Notes: generated from the letters alone by a model not told the origin. Positions 50,143 to 59,483 are shown, counted from the stretch's first letter. The stretch is 64,000 nucleotides of DNA from an uncultured Oscillospiraceae bacterium (GCA_947626265.1 CANQRM010000015.1:1-64000); one strand, 5' to 3'. Translations and numbers: made by a program.

Positions 50143-51387
50143 TTATGGCGACGTAAGCGGTAAGTTTTCGCCGCAGTTCATGAGCACGGAGAGGGTATAT
50201 ACCCCGTTCTCCCGGACGGTCTGCACGCTGCCCCGGCTGCGCCGGACGCACTCCCGGACATTCCGAAGGCCGTAGCCGTGGAGAGACCCGGCCTTCTTTC
50301 CCTGGTCCGGGTCGTAGGGATTGGATATCTCGTAAAAGAGCATGCCGTTGTGCATGCGGAGCTTGAGATTGATGCGCCGCCGCTCCTCCGGCAGGGCGGC
50401 CACCGCCTCCAAAGCGTTGTCCACGGTGTTGCCGATGAGGATATAGAGGTCCGCCGCCGTGACGGACAGCTCCGGGGGCACCTGCACGTCCAGGGTAAGG
50501 CGCGCGCCCGCCTCCTCCGCCGCCTGGACATACTCATTCAATATGATGCTCACCACCCGGTTGTCCACGTCCACCACCGGGCGGACCGCCCCGGCCATGT
50601 CCCGCAGCTGGTCCAGGGACGGGCTCTGACCCGTCTCGGCCTGCACGGCGTGCAGGTACTTGTCCAGGTCGTGCCACAGGGCCCTGATCTGCTCCTGCTG
50701 GGCCTGGAGCTGCTCATAGTAGGCCTTCTGGGTGGCGTAGCGGTCGTTGGCCTGTTCCAGCTCCCGGCGCTCGTTCTCCTGGTCCTGGAGCCGGAGGGTG
50801 AAGAGGATGACCACGATGCAGGTGTATAAAAGCCCCAGGGCGATGATCTCCGCCCGGCCGGATATCTCCGACGCGATGAGGCACACGAACATAATGCCGA
50901 TGGCGAGGCCTGGGTACGCCGGCAGGAAGATGCGTGTCCTGGGCCGGCCGGTGAGGTAGTCCCCGGCCAGGCGCACCGCCACCACGAACAGAAGGTCGGA
51001 AAGCCGGCATATGGTCACGTAGAGGGACCAGGCCCCCCGGATCACCGCGTCACGGTCCTCCGGGCCGGTGAAGGACAGAAGGATGGTCACCGCCGTGGCG
51101 GATATGGCGGAGATGATGACCAGCGTCACCGCGGCCAATAAGGCCTGCAGGGGCTTCGCGTCATAGTTTGCCCACACCAGCGCCCCGCCGCCCAAGGCCC
51201 AGTAGAGCCCCCGGACCAGCACCAGCTTCGGGGACATGGCCAAGGCAGCCGCGCCGGCGCTGAAGAGGATATAAACGGCCGCCGTGCGCCAGCGGGGCAC
51301 GGTCCGCCGCAGGAAGAACCCGTCCGAGATGAGCGTCAGGAATATGACCTCCGCCACCGCGCAGACAGTCAGCACAAAGTACTTCAT
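50143..51387 (-). CDS. GHKL-type sensor histidine kinase (AgrC/LytS-like)
   Basis: This 414-residue kinase has six to seven N-terminal hydrophobic helices (about 1-215), a coiled-coil segment (NERRELEQANDRYATQKAYYEQLQAQQEQI), and the H-box ALWHDLDKYLHAV (His about 239). A GHKL ATPase domain completes it (IGNTVDNALEA as N-box, HGYGLRNVRECV as G-box). This layout matches quorum-sensing receptor kinases of the AgrC type. No agrB or agrD-like peptide gene is visible beside it. It begins three bases after the LytTR regulator. Confidence 0.9.
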   Translation of the reverse strand: MKYFVLTVCAVAEVIFLTLISDGFFLRRTVPRWRTAAVYILFSAGAAALAMSPKLVLVRGLYWALGGGALVWANYDAKPLQALLAAVTLVIISAISATAVTILLSFTGPEDRDAVIRGAWSLYVTICRLSDLLFVVAVRLAGDYLTGRPRTRIFLPAYPGLAIGIMFVCLIASEISGRAEIIALGLLYTCIVVILFTLRLQDQENERRELEQANDRYATQKAYYEQLQAQQEQIRALWHDLDKYLHAVQAETGQSPSLDQLRDMAGAVRPVVDVDNRVVSIILNEYVQAAEEAGARLTLDVQVPPELSVTAADLYILIGNTVDNALEAVAALPEERRRINLKLRMHNGMLFYEISNPYDPDQGKKAGSLHGYGLRNVRECVRRSRGSVQTVRENGVYTLSVLMNCGENLPLTSP

Positions 51388-51390
51388 CCC

Positions 51391-52077
51391 TCACCGCCCC
51401 AAAAATGACTGAAGCTGGGCCATGAACTCCATCTGCCGCCGCCGGCTCACGGGGATGACCGCCCCGTTGGTCAGGGTGACCTCCTGGGCCGTGGCCGTGC
51501 GCACATGGGCGAGATTGACGATGAAGCTCTGGTGGGGCATGCCGAAATAGCCCTGGGGCAGCTGGGCCAGCATGTCCTTCAGCGTGGCCCGCACGGAGTA
51601 GTCCTCCGTGGCCGTATGTACCGTGGTCACGTGGTCGTACACGTCGATATAGTATATCTCCTGCATGCGCAGGATGTAGGACTTCTCCTCCACGGAGAAG
51701 GTGAACCGGTTGGCCCATATCTCCCGCACCGCCGCGTCCAGGGCCGGGGCCAGCTTCTCCATGGTCACCGGCTTGGGGATATAGCGGAAGGCCACGCCGT
51801 AGCCCTGGATGGTGTATTCCATGGTCCGGGTGGCGAAGATGATGAGGGGCGGCTCCGCCGAGGCCGCCAGCTGCCGGGCCGTCTCGAAGCCATTGAGTTC
51901 GCTCATCTCGATGTCCATGAGGGCCAGGTCGAAGCTCTCCTCCGCCGCCGCGGCCAGCAGCTCCCCGCCGGAGGAGAAGCGGAAGATCTGAAAGCGGCTC
52001 AGCTGGTCGTAATCATACAGCAGGGAGCACATCAGCTCCATATCCTCCCGGTCGTCTTCACATACCGCCACGCGCAC
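51391..52077 (-). CDS. LytTR-family response regulator (AgrA-like)
   Basis: This is a 228-residue regulator with an N-terminal receiver (phosphoacceptor Asp in DLALMDIEMSELNGFE, about residue 55). A C-terminal LytTR DNA-binding domain begins RFTFSVEEKSYILRMQEIYYIDVYDHVTTVHT and ends MPHQSFIVNLAHVRTATAQEVTLTNGAVIPVSRRRQMEF. GTG 52077 is the start, with GGGGAGG upstream. LytTR proteins bind paired 9-12-bp direct repeats about two turns apart. Such a pair lies just upstream at 52161-52193. Confidence 0.93.
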   Translation of the reverse strand: MRVAVCEDDREDMELMCSLLYDYDQLSRFQIFRFSSGGELLAAAAEESFDLALMDIEMSELNGFETARQLAASAEPPLIIFATRTMEYTIQGYGVAFRYIPKPVTMEKLAPALDAAVREIWANRFTFSVEEKSYILRMQEIYYIDVYDHVTTVHTATEDYSVRATLKDMLAQLPQGYFGMPHQSFIVNLAHVRTATAQEVTLTNGAVIPVSRRRQMEFMAQLQSFLGR

Positions 52078-52120
52078 GGCTCTCGCCTCCCCACTTTTGG
52101 ACTACTGCACACTTATTTTG

Positions 52121-52150
52121 ATTATATAATAGCCCCTCCCGGCAATTCAA
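52121..52150 (-). promoter_or_regulatory. Promoter of the LytTR/GHKL operon
   Basis: On the minus strand TTGAAT (52145-52150), 18 bases, TATAAT (52121-52126). Confidence 0.6.
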
Positions 52151-52160
52151 CCTCACTTTC

Positions 52161-52193
52161 CGACCACCTGCGCCGCCAAAACGACCACCTGCG
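52161..52193. promoter_or_regulatory. Paired 12-bp direct repeat, candidate LytTR binding site
   Basis: CGACCACCTGCG occurs at 52161-52172 and again at 52182-52193. The 21-base period is two helical turns, matching how LytTR-domain regulators bind paired direct repeats. It lies between the divergent promoters of the LytTR operon and of padR, upstream of both -35 boxes, so it could act on either. Confidence 0.5.
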
Positions 52194-52226
52194 ACAACGC
52201 CTGCGCAAAAAATCCCCGCCGCCCTA

Positions 52227-52286
52227 TTGACAGGGCGGTCATGGCATGCTATGATACGGCCATGATATGTCGTTACTCGACATATC
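52227..52286 (+). promoter_or_regulatory. padR promoter and palindromic operator
   Basis: TTGACA (52227-52232), 17 bases, TATGAT (52250-52255). A perfect palindrome GATATGTCG-N5-CGACATATC at 52264-52286 covers the region just downstream of the expected transcription start. This position blocks the promoter when bound and fits PadR autoregulation. Confidence 0.75.
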
Positions 52287-52313
52287 GGAAGCCGACATAA
52301 GGACAGTGAGCCT

Positions 52314-52634
52314 ATGGAGCCCCTGACCGAGAGCTATTTTTATATCCTGCTGTGCCTGTACCGGGGCCCCAGCCACGGCTATGGCATCATGCAGGACGCC
52401 CTGCGCCTGTCGGAGGGGCGGGTGCACATCGGCTCGGGCACCATGTATGGCGCCACCGGCAGCATGATGAAAAAGGGCTGGATAGAGGAATGCCCTGCCC
52501 CGGACACGGACCGGCGGCGGCTCTACACCCTGACGGACAAGGGCCGGGAGGTGCTGCTGGCCGAGGCGGACCGGCTGCGGAGCCTCGCCGCGGCGGCGGA
52601 GAACATCATAGGAGGAGAGGATAATGAAGAATAA
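52314..52634 (+). CDS. PadR family transcriptional regulator
   Basis: This is a 106-residue winged-helix regulator. ESYFYILLCLYRGPSHGYGIMQDALRLSEGRVHIGSGTMYGATGSMMKKGWIEE is the PadR domain, and RRLYTLTDKGREVLLAEADRL is the end of the wing and dimer helix. It overlaps the DUF2812 gene by 11 bases. PadR-DUF2812 pairs recur in Firmicutes, where PadR usually represses a membrane protein gene until an envelope or antibiotic signal arrives. Confidence 0.93.
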   Translation: MEPLTESYFYILLCLYRGPSHGYGIMQDALRLSEGRVHIGSGTMYGATGSMMKKGWIEECPAPDTDRRRLYTLTDKGREVLLAEADRLRSLAAAAENIIGGEDNEE

Positions 52635-53529
52635 AAAGCATCGCTATGTCATGTACCCCGCCTGGGAGTACCGGCGGGAGGCAGAGGACCTGAACAAGTT
52701 CTCGGAGGAGGGCTGGCAGCTGGAAAAGGGCGGCTGCTTCCACAGTGTGTTCTACCGGGACGAGAACGCCCGCTACCGCTACGCCCTGGACTATAATCAG
52801 AGCATCGACGATCCGGTCCGCTACCGGGACACCTTCGCCGAGCAGGGCTGGGAATTCGTCAGCGACACCTTCAACGGCTGGCACTTCTTCCGCAAGAAAT
52901 ATGACCCCGCCCTGCCCCCGGCGGAGTACGAGATCTACACCGACGAGCAGTCGGTGCGGGATATGGCGGGCCGCTGGAGCCGCCTGGGGACCACCCTGGG
53001 CGCCATAGAGCTGGCGGTGACCGTGCTCAACGCCTGGATGGCCTTTCGCGAGCCCTCCGTCACCGGCATCCTCATCACCCTGGCCTGTCTTATGCTGGGC
53101 ATCGTTATTTTGACGGGCGCCCGGCGCATCCGCCGTCAGGATACGGACAGGCCCCGGAAGAGCCTGCGCTGGTGCTTCTCCCTGGTGTTCCTCCTGCTGG
53201 CCGCGGGGCTGGTGTACAGCTTCTTCCGCGTCCATGCCGACTCCTATAGCGAGTATGTCTATGACCCGGCCGCGGGCCCCTGGACCTGGTCCTTCGATGT
53301 GCACCTGCCCGACTTCTACACCCTGGACGCCGAGGCGGACACCGACGCCAACGTGGACATCACCGTGACGGACAAGGACGGCAAGGTACGCGCCGTCTTT
53401 GGCGGCGGTCAGGACCTGCGGGCCAAGGCCGCCATGTTCCTCATGCCGGGCACCTACGACGTCACCGTCCAGTACGCCCCCGACACCCCCGATGGCACCG
53501 CCGGCATGTTCCGCTTTGAAGTGGATTGA
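52624..53529 (+). CDS. DUF2812 domain membrane protein
   Basis: This 301-residue protein starts KHRYVMYPAWEYRREAEDLNKFSEEGWQLEKGGCFHSVFYRDENARYRYALDYNQ, the DUF2812 domain (about 1-115). Two membrane helices follow (about 120-165 and 180-200). A secreted C-terminal part (about 205-301, beta-rich, TVTDKDGKVRAVFGG) is extra to the basic family. The gene ends within a XerD-arm-like word. Its role is unknown; the PadR partner suggests envelope stress. Confidence 0.85.
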   Translation: MKNKKHRYVMYPAWEYRREAEDLNKFSEEGWQLEKGGCFHSVFYRDENARYRYALDYNQSIDDPVRYRDTFAEQGWEFVSDTFNGWHFFRKKYDPALPPAEYEIYTDEQSVRDMAGRWSRLGTTLGAIELAVTVLNAWMAFREPSVTGILITLACLMLGIVILTGARRIRRQDTDRPRKSLRWCFSLVFLLLAAGLVYSFFRVHADSYSEYVYDPAAGPWTWSFDVHLPDFYTLDAEADTDANVDITVTDKDGKVRAVFGGGQDLRAKAAMFLMPGTYDVTVQYAPDTPDGTAGMFRFEVD

Positions 53530-53539
53530 GTTGACATAA
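53530..53539 (-). promoter_or_regulatory. XerD-arm-like word at the end of the DUF2812 gene
   Basis: GTTGACATAA directly after the stop codon and next to a terminator, as at ridA. Minus-strand reading is TTATGTCAAC. Confidence 0.5.
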
Positions 53540-53580
53540 TATAACACCGCCTCCCCAGCCGGGGAGGCGGTGTTATATTG
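53539..53580. terminator. Bidirectional intrinsic terminator
   Basis: AATATAACACCGCCTCCCC, short loop, GGGGAGGCGGTGTTATATT. A long perfect stem between convergent genes. Confidence 0.9.
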
Positions 53581-53587
53581 GCGGGCG

Positions 53588-54226
53588 TTACGCCCGGACC
53601 TTGATACCGGATTCGCGCATATGTAGGCGGAGCTCCGCCACGTCGCCGTGGAATATGGCGCCGTCCATGCCGCAGCGCATGGCCCCCACCACGTTGAGGG
53701 GCGTGTCGTCGATGAAAAAGCACTCCTCCGCCTTCAGGCCATACCGCTCCAAAAGCGTCTCGTACATCTGCCGCTCGGGCTTGACGTACCCTATCCCGGC
53801 GGATACGACGCCCCCGTCGAAGAGCTCCGCCCCGGGCACCCGGGGCCAGTACTTGGGCTGCCGGTGGCTGGCGGTGGAGAGAAGGTAGACGCCGTACCCG
53901 GCCTCCTTCAGCTCCGCCACCAGCTCCGCCATGCCCGGCATGGGCTCGATGGGTTCGTCCCAATGCAGGACGATGCGCCGCACCGGCTCATGGAGCCGCG
54001 CCGGGAGCCGCGCGCATATACTCTCCGCCGCCTGCTCGTCGGTGATGTCGCCCCAGTCCATGAGCTCCCACTCCTTGGAGAGAAACACCTCTCTCATGAG
54101 GGTCTTTTCGTCCTCCGGCCCTAAGCCCAGACGGCCGATGATCTCCTCCCGGTCGAAGCGGATGAGCACCTGGCCCATATCGAATACTACATCTTTTATT
54201 TCACTTTGCATACGAAGCAATACCAT
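53588..54226 (-). CDS. HAD-superfamily hydrolase (subfamily IA)
   Basis: This is a 212-residue HAD phosphatase-like protein. Motif I is VVFDMGQVLIRFD (about residue 16), motif II is LLSTASHRQ, motif III surrounds GYVKPERQMYE, and motif IV is CFFIDDTPLNV. The first motif lacks the second Asp two residues on (DMG), as in YihX-type members. The start is unsure: an ATG at 54211 is also possible. It overlaps the end of prmA. Confidence 0.88.
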   Translation of the reverse strand: MVLLRMQSEIKDVVFDMGQVLIRFDREEIIGRLGLGPEDEKTLMREVFLSKEWELMDWGDITDEQAAESICARLPARLHEPVRRIVLHWDEPIEPMPGMAELVAELKEAGYGVYLLSTASHRQPKYWPRVPGAELFDGGVVSAGIGYVKPERQMYETLLERYGLKAEECFFIDDTPLNVVGAMRCGMDGAIFHGDVAELRLHMRESGIKVRA

Positions 54227-55113
54227 TCCTCTTGATGAAGTTCCTCGACGATCTCCATGCCCGCGTCCCGGACCGCGGCGGCCACGTCCCCCTCCCGGCC
54301 CTCGATGACGCCGGAACAGACGAACACGCCGTCCTTCGCCAGAAACCCCGGCACATAAGGCGCCAGGGGCACGATCACGTCCGCCACGATGTTGGCCAGC
54401 ACCAGGTCATAGCCGGCGCCCAGCTTCTCCCGCAGTTTCGCCGACGCGATCACGTCGCCCACATGGACGGTGAAGGCCTCCTCCACACCGTTCAATTTTG
54501 CGTTGTCCCGGACGATGTCCGGGGCCTTTTCGTCCACATCCGCCGCCGTGATGGGCCCGGCCCCCAGCACCGCCGCGGCGATGCCCAGGATGCCGCTGCC
54601 GCAGCCGATGTCCAGCACCTTTTTGCCGGGGCCGGCGTACTTCTCCACGGCGGTGAGGCACATTTTGGTGGTAGGGTGGTCCCCGGTGCCGAAGAGGAGC
54701 CCCGGGTCCAGCTTCACAGGGGTGCGGTCCCCGTCATAGTCGTGCCACTGGGGCACGATGACCAGCTTTTCCCCGGTTTCCACGGGCTTATAGTAGTCCC
54801 GCCAGTTGTTCTCCCAGTCCTCGTCCGCCACGGGGTGGCTCTCGGGCTGGAAGCCCTTTTCGTAGAGCTGGGCCACGATGGCCCGGCTCTCGTCGGTGTC
54901 CGCCAGCCAGAACTTCACCCGGCTGGCCCCGGACATGGCCTTCTCCAGGCCGTCGTCCACGAAGTCCCAGTACTGGGTGTTGTTCTCCAGAAATTGCTGA
55001 AAGTCCCGCTCGTCCTCGATGACGAAGCCCTCCAGCCCCATGCCGGCGAGCTTTTCGCACAGTCCCTCCGGGTCCCCATGGGCCGGCACGGACACCTCTA
55101 ACCATGATGCCAA
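54196..55113 (-). CDS. prmA: Ribosomal protein L11 methyltransferase
   Basis: This is a 305-residue SAM-dependent enzyme that trimethylates L11. TTG 55113 is chosen because AAGGAAG lies six bases before it and the resulting MASWLEVSVPAHG is the normal start. The SAM site is KVLDIGCGSGILGIAAAVLGAGPITAADVDEKA. VLANIVADVIVPLAPYVPGFLAKDG is the NxxA active loop. The tail is EWYCFVCKVK. Its 3' end overlaps the HAD gene. Confidence 0.95.
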   Translation of the reverse strand: MASWLEVSVPAHGDPEGLCEKLAGMGLEGFVIEDERDFQQFLENNTQYWDFVDDGLEKAMSGASRVKFWLADTDESRAIVAQLYEKGFQPESHPVADEDWENNWRDYYKPVETGEKLVIVPQWHDYDGDRTPVKLDPGLLFGTGDHPTTKMCLTAVEKYAGPGKKVLDIGCGSGILGIAAAVLGAGPITAADVDEKAPDIVRDNAKLNGVEEAFTVHVGDVIASAKLREKLGAGYDLVLANIVADVIVPLAPYVPGFLAKDGVFVCSGVIEGREGDVAAAVRDAGMEIVEELHQEEWYCFVCKVK

Positions 55114-55166
55114 AATGATCTTCCTTTCAAGAAGGGCGCGGGAGACCCGCGCCCTCACCTTATCGA

Positions 55167-55286
55167 GGCCCCCTTGTGAAAGGGGGCTGGCAGCGCCAAA
55201 GGCGCTGACTGGGGGATTGTTTACCCAAGTACAACAACCCCTCCGCCTCGCTGGCGCTCGGCACCTCCCCTTGCACAGGGGAGGCT
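55167..55286 (+). repeat. Three-hairpin intergenic repeat, copy B
   Basis: Starts GGCCCCCTTGTGAAAGGGGG, has a CAGCGCC...GGCGCTG stem, then TGACTGGGGGATTGT, and ends CCTCCCCTTGCACAGGGGAGG. It is related to 30661-30772 and sits in the gap between prmA and phosphoketolase. Orientation is the same as copy A relative to the window, but it lies between leftward genes, so it is not simply a terminator of fixed direction. Confidence 0.8.
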
Positions 55287-55290
55287 TATT

Positions 55291-57672
55291 TTACTTGCTC
55301 TCTTTTGCCGGGGTCCATTTCCAATCCGCGACCTCCGGCAGGTCCACGCCGTACTTGGCGATATACTGCTTGTGCTCCACCAGCTTATCCCGCATCTGCT
55401 GGGCCAGGGCCGCGCTGCGGTTGCCAAGACAGCTCAGATTCTGCAGGGCGGTGAGCACCAGGTGGTACCGGTCAATGTTGTTGAGCACACGCATATCGAA
55501 GGGCGTGGTGATGGTGCCCTCTTCGATATAGCCGCGCACATGCAGGTTCTTGTTCTTGCGCTTGTAGGTGAACTCGTGGATCAGGCTGGGATAGCCGTGG
55601 AAGGCGAACACGATGGGCTTATCCACGGTGAACAGCATGTCGTAATCCCTATCGGGCAGGCCGTGGGGATGCTGGGAATCGGACTGCAGCCGCATCAGGT
55701 CCACCACGTTGATGACCCGTATCTTCAGCTCCGGGAAGGCATCGCGGAGGATGGTCACCGCCGCGAGAGTCTCCAGGGTGGGCGTGTCGCCGCAGCAGGC
55801 CATGATGATGTCCGGCTCTGCCCAGGCATCGGTGGAGGCCCACTGCCAGATGCCGATACCCTCGGTGCAGTGCTTCACCGCCTGCTCCATGGTCAGCCAC
55901 TGGGGACGGGGGTGCTTGCTGGCCACCACCACGTTCACGTAGTTCCGGCTGCGGATGCAGTGGTCGAAGACGGACAGCAGGCAGTTGGCATCGGGGGGCA
56001 GGTAAAGCCGCACCACGTCCGCCTTCTTGTTGGCCACGTGGTCCAGGAAGCCCGGGTCCTGATGGGTGAAGCCGTTGTGGTCCTGCTGCCAGACGTTGGA
56101 GGCCAGCACGTAGTTGAGGGAGGCGATCTTCTGCCGCCAGGGCAGCTGGTTGCAGACCTTCAGCCACTTGGCGTGCTGGGAGACCATGCTGTCCACGATA
56201 CGGATGAAGGCCTCATAGGAGTTGAAGAAGCCGTGCCGGCCGGTGAGAAGATACCCCTCCAGCATGCCCTCGCAGACGTGCTCCGAGAGGAAGGAGTCCA
56301 TCACCTGGCCGTCCTGGGACAGGAATTCGTCGTCGGGATAGACCTCGCCGTTCCAGTCCCGGCCCGTGACCTCGAATACGGGGCCCAGGCGGTTGGACAT
56401 GGTCTCGTCCGGTCCGAAGACACGGAAGTTGCGCTGCTCTTCGTTCAGCTTATAGATGTCCCGGACGAACTCGCCCAGCTTGCGCATATCCTCCGCCTCC
56501 ACGGCGCCGGGGGCGGGCAGGTCGATGCCGTAGTCCCGGAAGTCGGGCATGCGCAGGTCCTGCAGAAGCAGGCCGCCGTTGGCGTTGGGGTTCGCGCCCA
56601 TGCGGGCGTTGCCCTTGGGGGGCAGGTCCAGCAGCTCCTGCACGGGCACGCCGTTTTCGTCGAACAGCTCCTCGGGGTGGTAGCTCTTCAGCCACTGCTC
56701 GATCATGCGGCGGTGCTCCTCGGTGTCGGCGCTGATGGGCACCTGGTGGGCCCGGAAGGTGCCCTCGATCTTCGCGCCGTCCACCTCCTTGGGGCCGGTC
56801 CAGCCCTTGGGCGTGCGCAGCACGATCATGGGCCAGGCCACCCGGGAGCCGTCGTCCTCCCGGCGGGCCCGCTCCTGGGCGTTCAGGATGGAGCGGATGG
56901 CGGTGTCCAGGGCCTTGGCCATGGCTGGGTGCATCTTGGCGGGGTCGTCGCCCTCCACGAAGATGGGGGTCCAGCCGCAGCCCTCGAAGAACTTCTTCAG
57001 TTCGTCGTGGGGCAGGCGGGAGAGAACGGTGGGGTTCGCGATCTTGTAGCCGTTCAGGTGCAGGATGGGCAGAACCACGCCGTCGGAACGGGGGTCGGAG
57101 AATTTATTGAGGTGCCAGCAGGTGGCCAGCGGGCCAGTCTCGGCCTCGCCGTCGCCCACTACGCAGGCCGCGATCAAGGTGGGGTTGTCGCTGACGGCGC
57201 CGAAGGCGTGGGCCAGGGAGTAGCCCAGCTCGCCGCCCTCATGGATGGAGCCCGGGGTCTCCGGGGCCACATGGGAGGGGATGCCGCCGGGGAAGGAGAA
57301 CTGCTTGAACAGCTTCTCCATGCCCGCCTCGTCCCGGGTGATGTTGGGGTACACCTCGGTGTAGCTGCCGTCCAGCCAGTCCTGGGCCACCATGCCGTTG
57401 CCCCCGTGGCCGGGGCCGGACAGGTAGATCATGTTCAGGTCATAGGCCCGGATGACACGGTTCAGGTGGGTATAGATGAAGTTCTGTCCGGGAACAGTGC
57501 CCCAGTGGCCCACGATCTTGTGCTTGAAGTTGGCCTCCGTCAGGGGCTTTTTCAACAGGGGATCGCTGAGCAGATACAGCTGCCCGGCGGCGAGGTAGTT
57601 CGCGGCTCGCCAGTACATGTCCATTTTGCGGAGCATGTCCGGCGTCGCGGCGAATTCTCTGTGGTACGTCAT
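55291..57672 (-). CDS. xfp: Xylulose-5-phosphate/fructose-6-phosphate phosphoketolase
   Basis: This 793-residue TPP enzyme splits xylulose 5-phosphate (and perhaps fructose 6-phosphate) with phosphate to acetyl phosphate. The start [61 protein letters not shown], and GPGHGGNGM are family signatures. [19 protein letters not shown] is the TPP motif. The length is normal. A -10 TATAAT is seen just upstream of the start on the minus strand. Acetyl phosphate from this route can give ATP through acetate kinase. Confidence 0.97.
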   Translation of the reverse strand: MTYHREFAATPDMLRKMDMYWRAANYLAAGQLYLLSDPLLKKPLTEANFKHKIVGHWGTVPGQNFIYTHLNRVIRAYDLNMIYLSGPGHGGNGMVAQDWLDGSYTEVYPNITRDEAGMEKLFKQFSFPGGIPSHVAPETPGSIHEGGELGYSLAHAFGAVSDNPTLIAACVVGDGEAETGPLATCWHLNKFSDPRSDGVVLPILHLNGYKIANPTVLSRLPHDELKKFFEGCGWTPIFVEGDDPAKMHPAMAKALDTAIRSILNAQERARREDDGSRVAWPMIVLRTPKGWTGPKEVDGAKIEGTFRAHQVPISADTEEHRRMIEQWLKSYHPEELFDENGVPVQELLDLPPKGNARMGANPNANGGLLLQDLRMPDFRDYGIDLPAPGAVEAEDMRKLGEFVRDIYKLNEEQRNFRVFGPDETMSNRLGPVFEVTGRDWNGEVYPDDEFLSQDGQVMDSFLSEHVCEGMLEGYLLTGRHGFFNSYEAFIRIVDSMVSQHAKWLKVCNQLPWRQKIASLNYVLASNVWQQDHNGFTHQDPGFLDHVANKKADVVRLYLPPDANCLLSVFDHCIRSRNYVNVVVASKHPRPQWLTMEQAVKHCTEGIGIWQWASTDAWAEPDIIMACCGDTPTLETLAAVTILRDAFPELKIRVINVVDLMRLQSDSQHPHGLPDRDYDMLFTVDKPIVFAFHGYPSLIHEFTYKRKNKNLHVRGYIEEGTITTPFDMRVLNNIDRYHLVLTALQNLSCLGNRSAALAQQMRDKLVEHKQYIAKYGVDLPEVADWKWTPAKESK

Positions 57673-57742
57673 GGCTGTGTCACCTCTGCATTTTATTATA
57701 TCCCGTTGCCGCTGGAGATATTGACCCGGGTAAAGTCCTTTT

Positions 57743-58225
57743 TTACCGGCCGTACAGTGCCGCGGCGTCCGCCTCCCAGTGGGCGGCGTCCAAACCCGCC
57801 TGCTGGGCCAGGGCCGTGATGTCCATACCGAAGTAGCTCAGGCGGGTGAAGGTTATAGCGCCGTCCGCCACCGTGCCCTCAAAGATGAGCTGGCCGTTCT
57901 CGTCCCCGCCCAGGGGCCCCGCGGGCACCGCGTAGACGCATGTGCCGTCTGCCCGGACGGTGAGGACGCTGCCGTCCTCTCCCCGATAGGCGTCGCCGTC
58001 CGCGGCGAACGCGCTTCGGGCGTCGTCCTCCGCTGTCTCGGGTAGGGCGGGCGCCCGCGCCGGCGCCGCGCTGCGGTCCGCGTCCAAAGCCTCATCCAGC
58101 ACCTGGCCCAGGTCTATATGGGACAGGGTGTCCAGATCGGACATGAGCTGGCCGCCGCCGCACCCTGCGCACAGCGCCGCAAATAGCATAGCCAGCGCCA
58201 GGCACAGAGCCTTTCCGTGTCGCAT
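57743..58225 (-). CDS. Small lipoprotein of unknown function
   Basis: This is a 160-residue protein with a lipoprotein signal ending LCAGC (Cys at about residue 22). The ATG at 58225 follows GGAGG; an in-frame ATG 27 bases upstream is less suitable. The mature part is acidic and beta-rich ([29 protein letters not shown] and [26 protein letters not shown]). I recognise no family. It stands alone between the phosphoketolase and threonine aldolase genes. Confidence 0.75.
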   Translation of the reverse strand: MRHGKALCLALAMLFAALCAGCGGGQLMSDLDTLSHIDLGQVLDEALDADRSAAPARAPALPETAEDDARSAFAADGDAYRGEDGSVLTVRADGTCVYAVPAGPLGGDENGQLIFEGTVADGAITFTRLSYFGMDITALAQQAGLDAAHWEADAAALYGR

Positions 58226-58345
58226 CGCGTTACCTCCGGGGTATGTCGTCACATAAAATCACAGGATATAGTATATCAGATTTTTCTTCGATTGCAACGG
58301 TAAAACCGCACAGGGATTATGGCTGCCAACTGGCAAAAACCACGA

Positions 58346-58374
58346 TTGCCTGATGGGACGGGACGTGCTATACT
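58346..58374 (+). promoter_or_regulatory. Promoter of the threonine aldolase gene
   Basis: TTGCCT (58346-58351), 17 bases, TATACT (58369-58374), about 34 bases before the start codon. Confidence 0.65.
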
Positions 58375-58407
58375 GGCAGTCGATACCATGAGATAAAAGG
58401 AGACGCC

Positions 58408-59442
58408 ATGATCCGTTTCAACAACGACTACAGCCGGGGCGCCCACCCCGCCATATTGAAGGCCCTGGCCGACACCAACGACACAAGCTACAACGGCTAT
58501 GGCATCGACCCCTGGTGCGAGAAGGCCGCGGCGGAGATACAAAAGACCGTGGGCCGCCCCGACGCAGACGTGCATTTCGTCATCGGCGGCACCCAGGCCA
58601 ACTTCACCGCCATCGCCGCCTGCCTGCGGGCCTATCAGTCCGTGATAAGCCCCGTCACCGGCCACATCCACGCCCACGAGACCGGCGCGGTGGAGCACGG
58701 CGGCCACAAAATATTGACCCTCCCGGCAGAGAACGGGAAGCTCTCCGCCGCGCAGATCGCCGCTGTGGCGGAGGAATACCGCGTCAGCCCCATCCAGGAG
58801 CACATCACCCAGCCCAAGATGGTCTACATCTCCTTCCCCACCGAGTACGGCACGGTCTATTCCCTCCGGGAACTTACCGACATCCGCGCCGTGTGCGACG
58901 AGTACGGGCTCTATCTCTTCATCGACGGGGCCCGGCTGGGGTATGGCCTCGCCGCCGCGGGCGGGGACGTGACCATTCAGGATATCGCCCGCCTGGCGGA
59001 CATCTTCTACATCGGCGGGACAAAGTGCGGGGCCCTCTTCGGCGAGGCCATAGTGATTTTGAATCCCGAGCTGAAACCCAACTTCCGCAGCTTCATCAAG
59101 CAGAACGGCGCCATGCTGGCAAAAGGGTGGCTTCTCGGCCTGCAATTTTATACGCTCTTTCACGACGGGCTCTATTTCGACATCACCCGCCGGGCGGTGG
59201 AGATGGCCATGGACCTGAAGGCCGCCTTCACGGCCAAGGGCATCCCCTCCTACATGGACAGCCCCACCAACCAGCAGTTCTTCATTCTGACCAAGCGGCA
59301 GCTCGCCGCCCTGGAGGAAAAATATGTTTTCGAGCCGGACCACCCGGTGGATGGGGACCACGACTGCGTGCGCTTTTGCGTCAGCTGGTCCACCCTCCCG
59401 GAGGAAGTGGAGGCCCTCAAGGCGGATGTTGCCGCGCTGTGA
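58408..59442 (+). CDS. Threonine aldolase family PLP enzyme
   Basis: This 344-residue fold-type I PLP enzyme belongs to the low-specificity L-threonine aldolase group (LtaE/beta-eliminating lyase). These enzymes split threonine into glycine and acetaldehyde. Visible are NDYSRGAHPAILKAL at the start, HETGAVEHGGHKI, the cofactor aspartate in LFIDGARLGYGLAA, and the PLP-lysine in YIGGTKCGALFGEA (about residue 205). The ATG has AAAGGAG upstream. Together with threonine deaminase elsewhere in the window it suggests active threonine breakdown. Confidence 0.93.
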   Translation: MIRFNNDYSRGAHPAILKALADTNDTSYNGYGIDPWCEKAAAEIQKTVGRPDADVHFVIGGTQANFTAIAACLRAYQSVISPVTGHIHAHETGAVEHGGHKILTLPAENGKLSAAQIAAVAEEYRVSPIQEHITQPKMVYISFPTEYGTVYSLRELTDIRAVCDEYGLYLFIDGARLGYGLAAAGGDVTIQDIARLADIFYIGGTKCGALFGEAIVILNPELKPNFRSFIKQNGAMLAKGWLLGLQFYTLFHDGLYFDITRRAVEMAMDLKAAFTAKGIPSYMDSPTNQQFFILTKRQLAALEEKYVFEPDHPVDGDHDCVRFCVSWSTLPEEVEALKADVAAL

Positions 59443-59454
59443 CGATTTTTGGTA

Positions 59455-59483
59455 TTGCATTGCCTGACTGATAGTGCTATAGT
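59455..59483 (+). promoter_or_regulatory. Promoter of the FMN-controlled ribU gene
   Basis: TTGCAT (59455-59460), 17 bases, TATAGT (59478-59483), just before the riboswitch. Confidence 0.65.
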
